This document shows positions 10,347 to 20,877 of a stretch of DNA of 64,000 bases, piece by piece. Under the pieces are notes generated by a model. That model saw only the letters and a program-made list of their open reading frames with translations. It had not been told where the DNA came from and did not search any database. Positions within the stretch are counted from its first letter, which is position 1, and the number at the start of each line of letters is the position of its first letter. The DNA comes from Cryptomeria japonica (Eukaryota; Streptophyta; Pinopsida; Cupressales; Cupressaceae). The position numbers and the translations under genes are program-made. Location: the NCBI RefSeq assembly GCF_030272615.1, contig NC_081414.1, positions 520,005,185 to 520,069,184 on the forward strand. The letters are read 5' to 3'.

Positions 10347-11521
10347 TGTTAGGCCCAATATGGAAAGCTAATGTACTGAGAGGGGAGGGGTGAATCAGTA
10401 CTTCAAATCCTTTGCTTAACAATATCTTTATTGTTCAGCATAAACTGAATACTGTAGTAACATAATATAATGCTAAAACAAATAAATAACAATCATACAT
10501 GATTCACTCCATAACACATATATTTTGGTTATGCAGAAACTCTTGGTTAGAGAGAAAAACTGTGGTGGGGATGGCACCCACAACTTCACTATTACAATAA
10601 TAAAGGTTGCTCGGTTAGAGCTACATGTTTAGCTATTTCTGATAGCTTACCCTTTTAGGAGTATCAGGATCTGTTAGATCTACCTTGCTAAAGTATTTTA
10701 CAACACTTAATCTAAATGTTGCACCTAGTTAGAGGCTTTACAATTTATAGACTTGATTAGAGTCTTTTACCCTATTAAAGGTTTCTCTTACAACTTCAAA
10801 ATATTACAATAAAATCATTACAAATATCTGCAACTTTACATCTAGAATGTTATAGCAGATTCTATGTGCTCAGAATAAGATTACCTTGCTTATAGCATAC
10901 CTCAATAACCCATATAGTAACTCAGTAAACCCTTCTATTTACTCTGTTCTTTGACTGTTCTCTGAAATCCTTCTCGGCGACCTCTGTGTCTCTATAACAG
11001 TCATAACACTTAGTGCTTTCACATGTCTTGCTTCATATACTTCTATATCTTCCTTTCTATCATGCTACATGTATATGTGTGATCTTAATCCATGTTATAT
11101 AAATAGATCTCTTATGTTGGTGATCCATTCATTGCTTCGATCTTACAAACATGTTTCATCGAATGAATAACCATGCAAAATATTTCATTGGTTAGATGAC
11201 CTCGAGATCATACACAATCTTTCAGTGCCATTTCCAATGTGATAATGGTTCTCTATTCCTTGATCTTGTAACACGTGTTCATATGTATGTCCAGGTTCAA
11301 TGAATCTGGTAACACATTTCACTCAGTGTGTCATCTTTGCTGCTCGGTAGACATGGAATGATACTCGGTAGACAGCTCAGTGCATACTGGGTGCTTGACT
11401 ACTTTCTTCTATAACCGACTGGACTATGCATACTGACTGAATATTTCGGTAGAGATAACTGACTAGATTATATAGAATAACTTTGAACATAAAACTAATG
11501 GCAACTTGATAAGTAGTAACA
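10347..11521 (-). repeat. E1 5' LTR (right)
   Basis: 1175 bp with TG...CA ends, matching 2471-3657. The hairpin GTACTGA / TCAGTAC is intact at 10373-10401, 26 bp from the primer-side end. A TATA-like AT-rich word lies at 11092-11107. The sequence after 11521 starts TTTTG, the same as at 1876. Confidence 0.9.
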
Positions 11522-11738
11522 TTTTGATGTTTTGCTTATGTTTTTAAGTTTTAGATGTCTATTTTTTTTTCAATTTAGGGATGAATACACAACAAACACG
11601 CGATATGATAAGTGACCAGGTATGCTAACCCTAAGGAAGTTGGTTGAGGAGAGAAAAGCTTTGATTGCAAACTTAGGTACACACCCAATAGCTAATCAGA
11701 ATATGACCGCTGAGTCTCATGCAATGGTTTCTCAATGC
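11522..11738. repeat. Right copy of the duplicated E1 flank
   Basis: 217 bp matching 1876-2096 in the same orientation. It passes without break into the G2 leader (11739 onward), so it is the original target sequence on this side. It ends in the shared CTCAATGC word (11731-11738). Confidence 0.85.
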
Positions 11739-14505
11739 TGTATTATCTGACTCCAAACGCTAATGGGAGCACGATATGGCAAGTATCTTGGGAGAGTTAC
11801 TATCTCTCTTGTACAAAGATTATCACCCTTTCAGAGGTGAATCAGGTAGCTTCTAATTTAACCGGCACTAGTATGGGATCCATTCAGGGCGTCAGGGTAT
11901 AATACTTAATTAAGAGGTCTCCCAACCTTGAAACCAAGGTTTTCTATACCCGAAGATACGAAGGAAAGCTATTCTCGAGAACTATCATTGACTTGATTTT
12001 CATCAAATCACATTTATTTTATAGTGGGTTGGATTACTTGGCATTAGCAGTTTCCACTTAGGTCTTTCCCCTCTCACCAGCCTTAATGGATAAGAGTTAT
12101 TAGCTCCTCAGGAGGGCAGGCTTGCTAAAGAAATGCACTAATGAAAGAAAATGATGAGTCTATCTTTCTGATCACCTAAGAAAGGTGAGAGCATACTCGC
12201 CTATCATTAAAAACAAAAAATACATGATTGTTCATTCCTTTAGCAAAAGATAAGTGTGCCTAGAAAGATTTAAGAAATACACAATTTTTTGTTGAATTCT
12301 TCTTAGGCAACCTCCAAAATAGATCCATTAGTAATCATGATGTGTTTGGTTGAAATAAGTCTTTGGCTAGTGTATCTTCGATAATCATCCTACAAAACTA
12401 GTTAGGCTACCAAAAAATCTCACAAACAGATCAGGGTTAGCATTAGTAATGAATGGATTAAAATATGAAACCCTGAAAAATGTAGTCTATTTCTGATATC
12501 GTGCGAGTACAGAAATAGGCTCGTACGACAGAGAAATGAGCTCATACGACAAAGAAATGATTTTCATCCCAGATCACAAAGTAGTTCGTACGAGACAGTA
12601 AAGGAGCTCGTACAACATTTTGATTCCAGCCTGATCAAAAATGAAGGTTGATGAAGCTTGAGAGGCCAAAAATGATAATTCTGGCACCACGGTGGGTGCC
12701 AAAATGTCGTTCTTGTGAAGTGTATACCTATAGCTCCAACACAAAACACTCAATAGATCATTACAAGCATGGTTAGAAAATTTAAAACAAATAAAGATAA
12801 AACCATGGCTAATCGATCTATTGCCTCCTAATAAATGCGAGTGTAGATTTTCTCTTAGATCTGGATAAGAAAATTCTAGTGACTTGACTACATCTAGATG
12901 GAGGATTTAAGATCAGAATGATGTATTTAAGCTAGAAAAGAGCATGATTAAGCTACATGATTCAATAATTATGCTAGAAAATAAGCTAGATCTAAGAATA
13001 CAATTGCCTATAATAACAATGCTCAAATGATATGCTAAGAGATATTATACCTATAGTAACAATGCCTAAAATGCAAATGAGATGGGATCATTATTGCTCC
13101 AAAATGGGGTCTATTTATAGGATTTCCAAGGCCAAGGGTGAGGTGGCAGGAATCAACAGTCAAAATTAAGTCTGAAGATATCAATGGTGAAATTGGAGGA
13201 GGATGGAAAAGAGGTTGGATGAAAGGGAACATTTGTCATCCCTATGGTGACAAGTGTCAAGGAGCTTCTAGAAAGGTTGGATGAAAGGGAACATTTGTCA
13301 TCCCTATGGTGACAAGTGTTAAGGAGCTTCTAGAAAGGTTGGATGAAAGGGAACATTTTCCATCTTTATGGTGACAAGTGTCAAGAGACTTTGTTCATGA
13401 GAGAGCAAGTGTCTAAGGAAAGGGGACATGGTGGTTAGGATGTGCAACCTAGGATGGGGTTAATTAAACCCAAGGTTAGATGGAATGAGTTAGGTTTATA
13501 AGAGGTTAGGTTAGGTGGTTAGAAGTTAGGAGAATTTGAATTTAAAAATTCAAATAATAGGAAAAGGCTAATCAATCTTAACAACTCATAAATTGATTTG
13601 TTTTAATTAATTAGGAGATTTAGAAGAAATGAATTTGATGATGAATTTGATGGGGAGAATTAATTAATTAAAGGGGATTATGAAAATGAACTTGTTAAAT
13701 AAATCGTTAGATTTATTAATAAGTAGGTGAAAGGGGAAATTTAATCAAATTACTTAGTGAATTCAATTAAGTTGGGAAAGGGGATTAATTAAATAATTTC
13801 TTATTTAATTTATTATCTTCAAAACCAGTTTTAGGTGTATACAAAATCCATAAAGAAAATACTTAAAATTCCCTCCTAACCTACCCCATGATTATTTAAA
13901 CACCCAAAACCTCTCCCAACACTCAAGTACACAGTAGGATCTTCAAGGCATACATAAGGTTTTTTATGAAATCAAAAACATTCGCTCGCAACCAGAAGAC
14001 ATACACAAGCCATAAGTACACAAGATGGGGATAGCTTTAATTTCTAGAAAGAAATAGAAAAAGAGAGATAAATCCAAGTCATTCATGATTTTGATACTGA
14101 GTCAGATTCCAAGTTTAATACTAGAACATCATCATACCTTTCAAGATTAGACCAATACGTTATCAAATACAAAAAGATAGTTTGTAGATTACCACATCAG
14201 ATAGTAAGACATATAGAATTCCCTCTAGAATTAGAGTAATTGCAGAAACTTAAAGCAATCAAAATCACATGCACTCATATAACAATTACTATGATCAAGA
14301 GAGTAAGAGAAAGAAGAGAAAACACTAGTTATACTCAATTAGGATCTTCAGGGGGAATAGGAAAGAGACACAGATCACAAAACACCCAAGACTTATAAGG
14401 TCTTACACATCAAACCCATGCATAGTCCAGAAGGACAACCATACAACAGAAAGACAAGCCAAACTAAGGGCACAATCTTATCTAGAGATCCTAGTGTTTG
14501 AACCT
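11739..14505 (-). other. G2 leader, part right of E1
   Basis: About 2.8 kb with only short, motif-free open stretches on either strand. It contains a TACGACA-word cluster (12490-12630), a 62-bp tandem repeat (13215-13387) and AT-rich low-complexity sequence (13540-13830, TTAATTAA-like). It lies between the G2 primer site and the G2 gag and is best read as a long 5' untranslated leader. Nothing else is recognised. Confidence 0.45.
13215..13387. repeat. 62-bp tandem repeat, about 2.8 copies
   Basis: Units start at 13215, 13277 and 13339, each beginning TTGGATGAAAGGGAACATTT and containing TATGGTGACAAGTGT and GGAGCTTCTAGAAAGG. Copies 1 and 2 differ at about one position; copy 3 diverges and ends early. 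Confidence 0.9.
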
Positions 14506-14518
14506 GGCTCGGATACCA
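14506..14518 (-). promoter_or_regulatory. G2 primer binding site (tRNA-Met type, one change)
   Basis: The minus strand reads TGGTATCCGAGCC two bases after an LTR-like end (the plus strand restarts TGTAATGCCTCGC at 14521). The word differs from the tRNA-Met complement TGGTATCAGAGC at one base. It sets minus orientation for the LTR to its right. Confidence 0.75.
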
Positions 14519-14520
14519 AG

Positions 14521-15025
14521 TGTAATGCCTCGCTATGAGGCCTAGAGGACATTAACAAATAAAATAAAGAAAATACAAATAATTTTATTTTTTAAAGGTT
14601 AAATTATATGTATGCAATGAGTTTTATACAAAAAGATAAAGAAAGATATACAAATATTAACTAACAATAATCCTCAAGACACCACAAGAATGTTACTCAT
14701 GGATATCAATAACCAAACATTAAAGGACATAAGAAATCTCATAAATATGATAGCATTGTCTTACATGGATCGTGATACATAATACATTTCCATAAAAATA
14801 TATATGATCATCGGTTACATCACAAGGTATCCATAAGGATAAAATCTCCATGAGTACAAACAATAGAGTGAATACATGAATCTAGTACATAATGAAACTC
14901 TTCAATCTTCCCATGATCCATTAAAAACATGATGCAGGATGAACCAAAACCCAATGGGTCCAAACAAAACTCCACCCAACCATGTGGTACTAGTGGGTCC
15001 ACCCCCTGTGCTAGGAGGTATGAGT
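14521..15025 (-). repeat. G2 5' LTR, first part (interrupted by S)
   Basis: The stretch begins TGTAATGCCTCGC next to the primer site and stops at 15025, where the tandem array S starts. The last five bases, TGAGT (15021-15025), are repeated at 46561-46565, so the LTR continues from 46566. Only short, motif-free open stretches occur on either strand. Confidence 0.65.
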
Positions 15026-17614
15026 TGTTGGCATTGTGTTGTCATTGATGTCAACCCATATGGAATGACTACTGGTAGAAGAGATGTTTGTGCAAAACTA
15101 TCATGGAGGAGTATAGGTTGAGATATCTTTGATACCACCTTATGTTGTAGGACACTGGTAAGGTAAGGAAGAGAATGTCATTCAAAGGAATGACCACCAG
15201 AGTCACCAGTACACAAGTTAGTGCCTCACTTGTGTGGATGAGTTGGAGAGGTTATCAGTATAGTGTATCATCGGTAAGGAAAGGATGTCCACTAGTAAGT
15301 GATGTGTTGATATGGAGAAGACAAATCAACCAAGTGAGTGGTTGGCAACCAGCAAGATTATGACCAGTGAACAAGCAGGATGAGAAAGGTTCTTGAGTTA
15401 TTGTTTGTGATGAAGAGGAAGAATGTTACCTAAATCACATCAACATAAGAGGAGAAGAATGAACAGGTCACCAGTATGCTATGAGGTTGTAGATCAATAG
15501 GACTCCCAATGGATGAAGATACAGTCACCATATGTAGTGATAAATGATAGTGAATGTGCTTACATTGAATCACATGTGCCTATTTGAAGATGTGTTGCAC
15601 AAATAGGGAAGTCACATGAGTGCATTCTAGGATGCAGATGATAAATTATCACTCCACCAGTAAGTGGAGCTTATCTCCTATTATGCATAATGTGTATCAT
15701 AGTTCTATGAGATAAGGTAGATGAGGCAAAGGCAGGTGTTTGAAGGCTCACACCAGATCTACTAGTCAATCGAAGGAATGCCTCAAGTGCATAAAATTAG
15801 GGTTATGCATTGGACCGACAAAGAAGGCATGTTGGGATGCTGGAATTGGTGAGGTGTGATGAGTTTTTCACCTTAACAAATTGGCAGAGATGTTATTTAG
15901 GATGATGAAGAAGGAGGCAAATTGGTGTAGCTGAAAATACAAAATGAAATCGTCATACAAATGCCTTAGTTAGAAACCACTGAAGGATGATGACATGTTG
16001 TCATTAGGATGGCTACCGGTAAGAATGAGAACTAATAAGGAAGTAAAGATGCTAAGAGATGTGAATCCACTTGATAAGAATGACCATGCTATGGATAGAC
16101 ATGTCTGGTGACCAGTTAAGGAGTTCCACCAGTAGTTCAACAAAGAGTAGACATTAGGAGTTAACCGGTAAACTATAAGATATTGACAAGGTTAGTAAAT
16201 CAATAGAAAATAAGAACTGGTTGAGTGTCTAGTTGGTGATCCTGTCTAAACCAACACACCGATCTAAGCTAGTAGTTGGTCAGCATGGTTGCCATGTGGA
16301 GTAAAGGTGGTGGACTTGCATGCTTTGGTAGATGGAATATGCACCGATGAGGTAGTTGCAAAGTTGGTCGATATTAATGGTAGATCCCATAAATCATGGG
16401 ATGTGCTGCAAATCGTTGCGGCTTGAGGTCTGGAAGAAAAAAGAGAGACAACTCAGAGTGATTGATCAGATTGAGGTAGATGAAGGAAACTATAAGATCA
16501 ATCTTGGTGATTGACAAAGAAATCAACTGACAAAGTAAAAAATAGATTACCAAAGATAGAAGGCATGATCAAGAAGGCACGACAATGGCGGTGATGAGAA
16601 AATAGCTATGTGGGCGATTAGATAAGACAAGATCTGATTGGATTTTGTTTGCCTCAAGGCTGATGAGGAAACCCTGACCACTTGAGATTTGAACTAGCTT
16701 TTGCAAGAAAACCAGGTTAACAATATGCAAGCCAAAGATATTGTTAAGTGCTGCTAAAGACAAGAAGATAGGGCTGTTGTGAAGTGATTGAGTGTAACAT
16801 AAGAGTTAGATCAATCTCAGTAAAAATAGTAGAAGAGAATAGTGACTGATAGAGTGAAGGTTAAACTAGTGATAGGGTTTAACACAGCAAGAGTGCATCT
16901 AAGGAGATAACCGGTAGGTGCTTGTAGTGGTAGGAAAGTAGTTGAGATGACTAAAGAGAAGAGAAATGAGGAGGAATTCTAGCAGAGTGGAAAAAGCATA
17001 GAGGTGAACCAGTAGAGTTTACCGACAATACATCAATAGATGAGAGCAGCAGGAGAGGTGCATCAATGTAGCAGACAAGGTGTCTCACCAAAAGAGTAAG
17101 GTATATGAAATGGTTACAAGACTCACTTGTAATAGAATAACTACTTTTTTATTTGAAGCCATATGTGTGATCATTGAGTTGTAGCTCGATGCAGGGATTT
17201 TAGCTCCTTTGGGTTGTAGCCCATTAATCAATTAGGGGTTGGTGCTCCTTGGGTTGGTTCCCTAAACAAGGGGTTGTATCTCCTTTGGGTTGTAGTGCAT
17301 AAACAAGTTAGGGGCTGTAGTTCCTTGGGTTGTTTCCCTAAACATTGTAACAAAGATTTCATTGTGAGGCTAGATTGGAGCAACAAACTTCAACAACATT
17401 TCTCACCAAGGTTTTTCCCATCTTGTGTTTTCCTCGTATATGTTGGTGTTATGTGATGTCCTTCTTGTGTGAATGAGTTTGTGTTGGTCTCTCCAGTAAC
17501 CAGTAAGTCTGCATTAAGTTAGATCTATAACGTGTATGCTCACATAAAATAGTTCAAGGGAAAGTTTGAGAACCACTGATTCACCCCACTCTTAGTGGTG
17601 CATTGTGTCTAACA
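15026..17614 (+). repeat. S LTR1
   Basis: 2589 bp, TGTTGGCATTGTG...TCTAACA. Minisatellite-like GGGTTGTAGCTCCTTTGGG units lie at about 17176-17350. A U5 hairpin lies at 17573-17598 (CCACTGA / TTAGTGG, one G-U pair). The TATA position is altered: TTAACAATATG at 16717-16727, against TTATAAATATG in the other two LTRs. Confidence 0.9.
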
Positions 17615-17632
17615 ATTGGTATTAGAGCATAG
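17615..17632 (+). promoter_or_regulatory. S primer binding site 1
   Basis: ATTGGTATTAGAGCATAG directly follows LTR1. It is complementary to initiator tRNA-Met with one transition (TATTAGAGC for TATCAGAGC). Confidence 0.85.
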
Positions 17633-17660
17633 GTTCCTAGTTAGATGAGATTTCTCCAGC

Positions 17661-19591
17661 TTGGATAGATTCTATCTTAAGGATACAATGGCTTGTTTGG
17701 TGTCAATCCCTACTCCTGTGTTTGATGGTTCAAACTATTCTATTTGGAGTTGTAGAATGGAAGTCTACCTATCCTCTCTAGGGTTTGATGTCTGGATATT
17801 TATTGTAAATGGCTGCCCTAGTAAACTTAGTCCTCCCATCGATTCAGATGTAGAAAGAAGAAACCAATGCAATGAAGCATCCATGAAAGCTATACTCTAT
17901 GGTTTATTTGATGATGTTTCCTTGTAGATGGATAGATGAAGATCTGCAAAAAGCTTGTGGGAGAGATCGAAGAAGCTCTATGGAAATGAGCCCACTACTG
18001 TAGAACCAACTTGTGATGATATGATAAGAAATGCATCTCATGTATCTACAGATGATGAAGGCATATCTGCTAGCAACTGCAACAATGATGAAGAAGGAGC
18101 CCACCTCTTCATTCCTCAAGAATTAGAAGATGAGTAGCACGCATCTGAAAATGATCATGCAGATCACTCCTGCCAACAAGATGTATTTGGTAGTGATAAT
18201 GAAGGTTAAGAAGAAGAGGAAGAAAAAGTAGATCTTGAAGGAGAACATGTAAATATTCTTCAGGAGCTCACAAGAAAGACACCAAGGAGTGTCAGTGCAG
18301 AGATCTAGCCTCTAAGCTAGAAGTAAAAGATAAAGAATATCATAAGTTGTTTGGAGAAATGGAGATTCTCCAAAATGACCTTGAGAAGTGTCAAGATGAG
18401 TTCAAGGTAAGAATCCGGTTTGATGGCAACAATGATGCCTTGGAAAAGATGTTGAAGAAGAAAAAGTATGCCAAGGATAGTTGTGGATTAGGAAGTGGTT
18501 CCAGTGAATTCTCCACCAGCAACAATGTCCCCCATTATGACATTTTTTTTGTCTCCTCAAATGGAGATAACAAGGGACAAACCTTCACTATTAGAAATAC
18601 TTCCCATAGGAAGTTTTATCTAGATACAACTAGTGAAGACTTGCAGAGAAGAATGAAGACCGATGTTGTAAGAAGGAGAAAAAATGTAGATCCCAAAGGA
18701 AAAGGGAAAGTGGGAGAAGACAACTTCACTAGAAGCAAGAACATGAGAAGATAGCAAAGAAGACGTCCTACCAGTAGAGGACAAAGAAATGCTACTGCCC
18801 ACAAGATAAAGAAAGTGTGGGAAAAGAAGAGATTAGATGGAAGAGTTGCAGAGCATGGACAATCCAAGATCCATCCCCAGAGAAGAAGAAATGGAGATTG
18901 TAAACTGGTAAGATCTCCACATGCATGGCAGAACAAATTTGTAAGTCATATGCCATTCTTTACTAGTTATTTCTTGTCATGCAATGGCTATGGCTATAGG
19001 GTAGGAGAATGTAGAAATGGATCTAGAAGGAACTATATAAGATCCAATAGAAAGCATGCACATGAGAAAAATTTATCAAGGAGTAGATACATGCATATCC
19101 CCTCTCCTGGTTATGCAAATAATGTGTGTTATAGCTGCAATAGACCTTGCCATAAAAGTTATGAATGTAGGAATAAGAACTCACAGTTCTATGGAAACTA
19201 GTGGAAAAATTGTGGTCAATATAGTAGCAGTTATAAAAGATGTGAGAAACATAGACCTACATATAACCAAAGGAGTTATGTCCCTATAGGAGCAAGACGT
19301 GCACCGGTTTTGGTTGCTAGTCACAACAACGTGCCCATGAGAAGATGGTCAAATGGGTATGTCAAGAGATTCCCCAATCATGAAGTTGGGATGGATGATG
19401 TATGCTACTATGGAACTACTTTTGGCGATGAGGTAGAATCGAGAAATGGAAGGACCCATCAGGAGAAGGTGGTAAGACCTTCTCCCAAGCATGAAAATGG
19501 GAAGAAGAATAAGACCAAGCAGATATGGAGGAAGAAGACCATGGACTGGCACTATGTATTTAATGCACAAGTGATATCTCGTAAGTTCTAA
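17661..19591 (+). pseudogene. Copia-type gag of S internal copy 1
   Basis: From 17661: DTMACL, then the Copia gag start VFDGSNYSIWSCRMEVYLSS (UBN2-like), ending at a TAG (about 17926) where copy 2 has CAG. The frame is picked up again at 17955-18137 (acidic), 18347-18754 (coiled-coil and Lys-rich, with a KGKGKVGEDNFTRSKNMRR basic patch), 18815-19201 and 19310-19591. Zinc knuckles: a degenerate one at about 18975-19015 (first Cys missing, Tyr for His) and a good CYSCNRPCHKSYEC at about 19129-19170. Compared with copy 2 it has lost about 115 bp near 18270. Gag would form the particle; no pol follows. Stops and shifts make it non-functional. Confidence 0.75.
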
Positions 19592-20640
19592 AGGAGATGC
19601 AGGACCTCAGAGTGAGTAGTATATTGAACTAGATCATTCACCCCCTCGGGACAGTAGGATACTTGGAACAACAAGGTGCTACTAGTATGAAGGAAGAAAA
19701 TGAGATGATAAGCATGTGTAGAAGCTACCTTGACTAAACACCTAGAGATGCAAGTTGGATCACTACTATTGTGTCAATGTATAACATGATAACAATTGGA
19801 ATCAGATATAGAGTGACACAAAATGTTAGGAGTCACATGAAAGTTCTCTGGTAGTGATAGTGGAGTGGTATAGGAAACCGATATGTGCAAGATGTTATCG
19901 GCATGAATGCTAATAGGTACTTGCAGGTTATGTAAGACAATGAGGTTGGAGATCATTGCAATAGCCCTGGTAGCATGAAATATGAAGTTATGTCTTAGGT
20001 GGTGTTGATGAAGACCTAAAAGAATTATGTTGGTCCAGTGGTTAATCATGCAGGCATGCATATTTTTGGGTTAACCGGTTTAATTTATGGTATGGTGATG
20101 TCATTGTATGACATTGTGTGGATTTAGGATCATGTCATAGGCTATGGTGAAATAATGAAGCTAAAAGATTAGTTAGAGGATCATAGTTGCATGGCTCAAC
20201 CGGTATATGGTGAAGTTTGGAGTCCCAGTATTGGACCTGACCAGAGATGAGGACCTGAGGTGTATGACTTAGGGGGAGTTCAAGTGATCATGATGCAGAG
20301 CCAACATGCTTGAACTTGGAAAGATACTGACTACCCAAACTGCAGAGGATGGAATTTGTAGCAGGATTACCCAGGAGAATTTCATGGTTATGGGTATTTT
20401 CTTGGCATTTGGTTGGTTGTATTCATAGTACAATCACATTTGATTCTAAACAAATTTGGGATCAAACAGGAGGTGATGCAGTTGACCGACAGATGAGTAG
20501 TATTCATTAACACATCCCTCTTCAATTGAGTTCTTTAACAAATAGTATTTGATTTGCATTCTCAATTAGTGTCAGTTGATGGTTGAGTCCTCCATCTCAA
20601 GTGTTGTGACTTGAGAAAATGTAACAAGTGGTATCAAAAG
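19592..20640 (+). other. S internal copy 1, 3' non-coding tail
   Basis: About 1 kb with no conserved reading frame, matching 42640-43690 of copy 2. A pol gene would be expected here in an autonomous Copia element; no trace of RT or integrase is seen. The first purine tract, CTTAGGGGGAGTTC, is at about 20268. Confidence 0.6.
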
Positions 20641-20877
20641 AGGAGATGCATCCAATGAAGATTAAGGGGGAGAAAGAATCTTGTCAATGATCGGGAAATA
20701 CAAGGAGGAATGATATCCTAATAGTGCCCTTTGCCATTGTTGTCAAAGGGGGAGAAATATTTTGTACTATATAGAATACTACATGTGTGATAATCCATTG
20801 GATCATACAAAGGGGGTGAGAGATTATGTAGTATGCTAGATACTACATGAGTTGACATCAATGCCAAAGGGGGAGAT
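20641..20877 (+). promoter_or_regulatory. Multiple polypurine tracts before S LTR2
   Basis: Purine runs AAGGGGGAGAAAG (about 20664), CAAAGGGGGAGAAAT (20744), CAAAGGGGGTGAGAG (20808) and CAAAGGGGGAGAT (20865-20877, touching the LTR) repeat at 50-80-bp spacing. Repeated tracts of this form are characteristic of Sireviruses. The LTR-proximal one is the likely plus-strand primer. Confidence 0.85.

Larger units (their letters stand above)
2471..11521 (-). mobile_element. E1: pol-less LTR retrotransposon, minus strand
   Basis: LTRs of 1187 bp (2471-3657) and 1175 bp (10347-11521) begin TGTTAGGCCC and end GTAGTAACA on the plus strand. A tRNA-Met-type primer site abuts the right LTR and a purine tract abuts the left one, giving minus orientation. 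The internal region encodes, 5' to 3', a coiled-coil plus CCHC gag-like protein (about 10131-7918) and a second long degenerate ORF (7304 to about 3990). No protease, RT, RNase H or integrase motif is found in any frame, so movement would need enzymes in trans. The primer site and several purine tracts near the 3' LTR resemble Copia elements of the Sirevirus group (inference). A 1085-bp element interrupts gag. Confidence 0.85.

Noticed and set aside
13215-13387. CRISPR-like array
   Set aside because: The units are adjacent 62-bp tandem copies with no spacers.
14506-14518. tRNA gene matches at TGGTATCAGAGC-like words
   Set aside because: Only the 3' end complement is present and always beside an LTR; they are primer sites, not tRNA genes.
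14820-15138. Overlapping minus-strand open stretches spanning the G2 LTR / S LTR1 junction
   Set aside because: They cross an insertion boundary, so they cannot be one ancestral gene.
18616-18936. Hydrophobic minus-strand stretches with Leu/Ser/Phe runs
   Set aside because: They are antisense to the Lys/Arg-rich gag region; the composition is a shadow.
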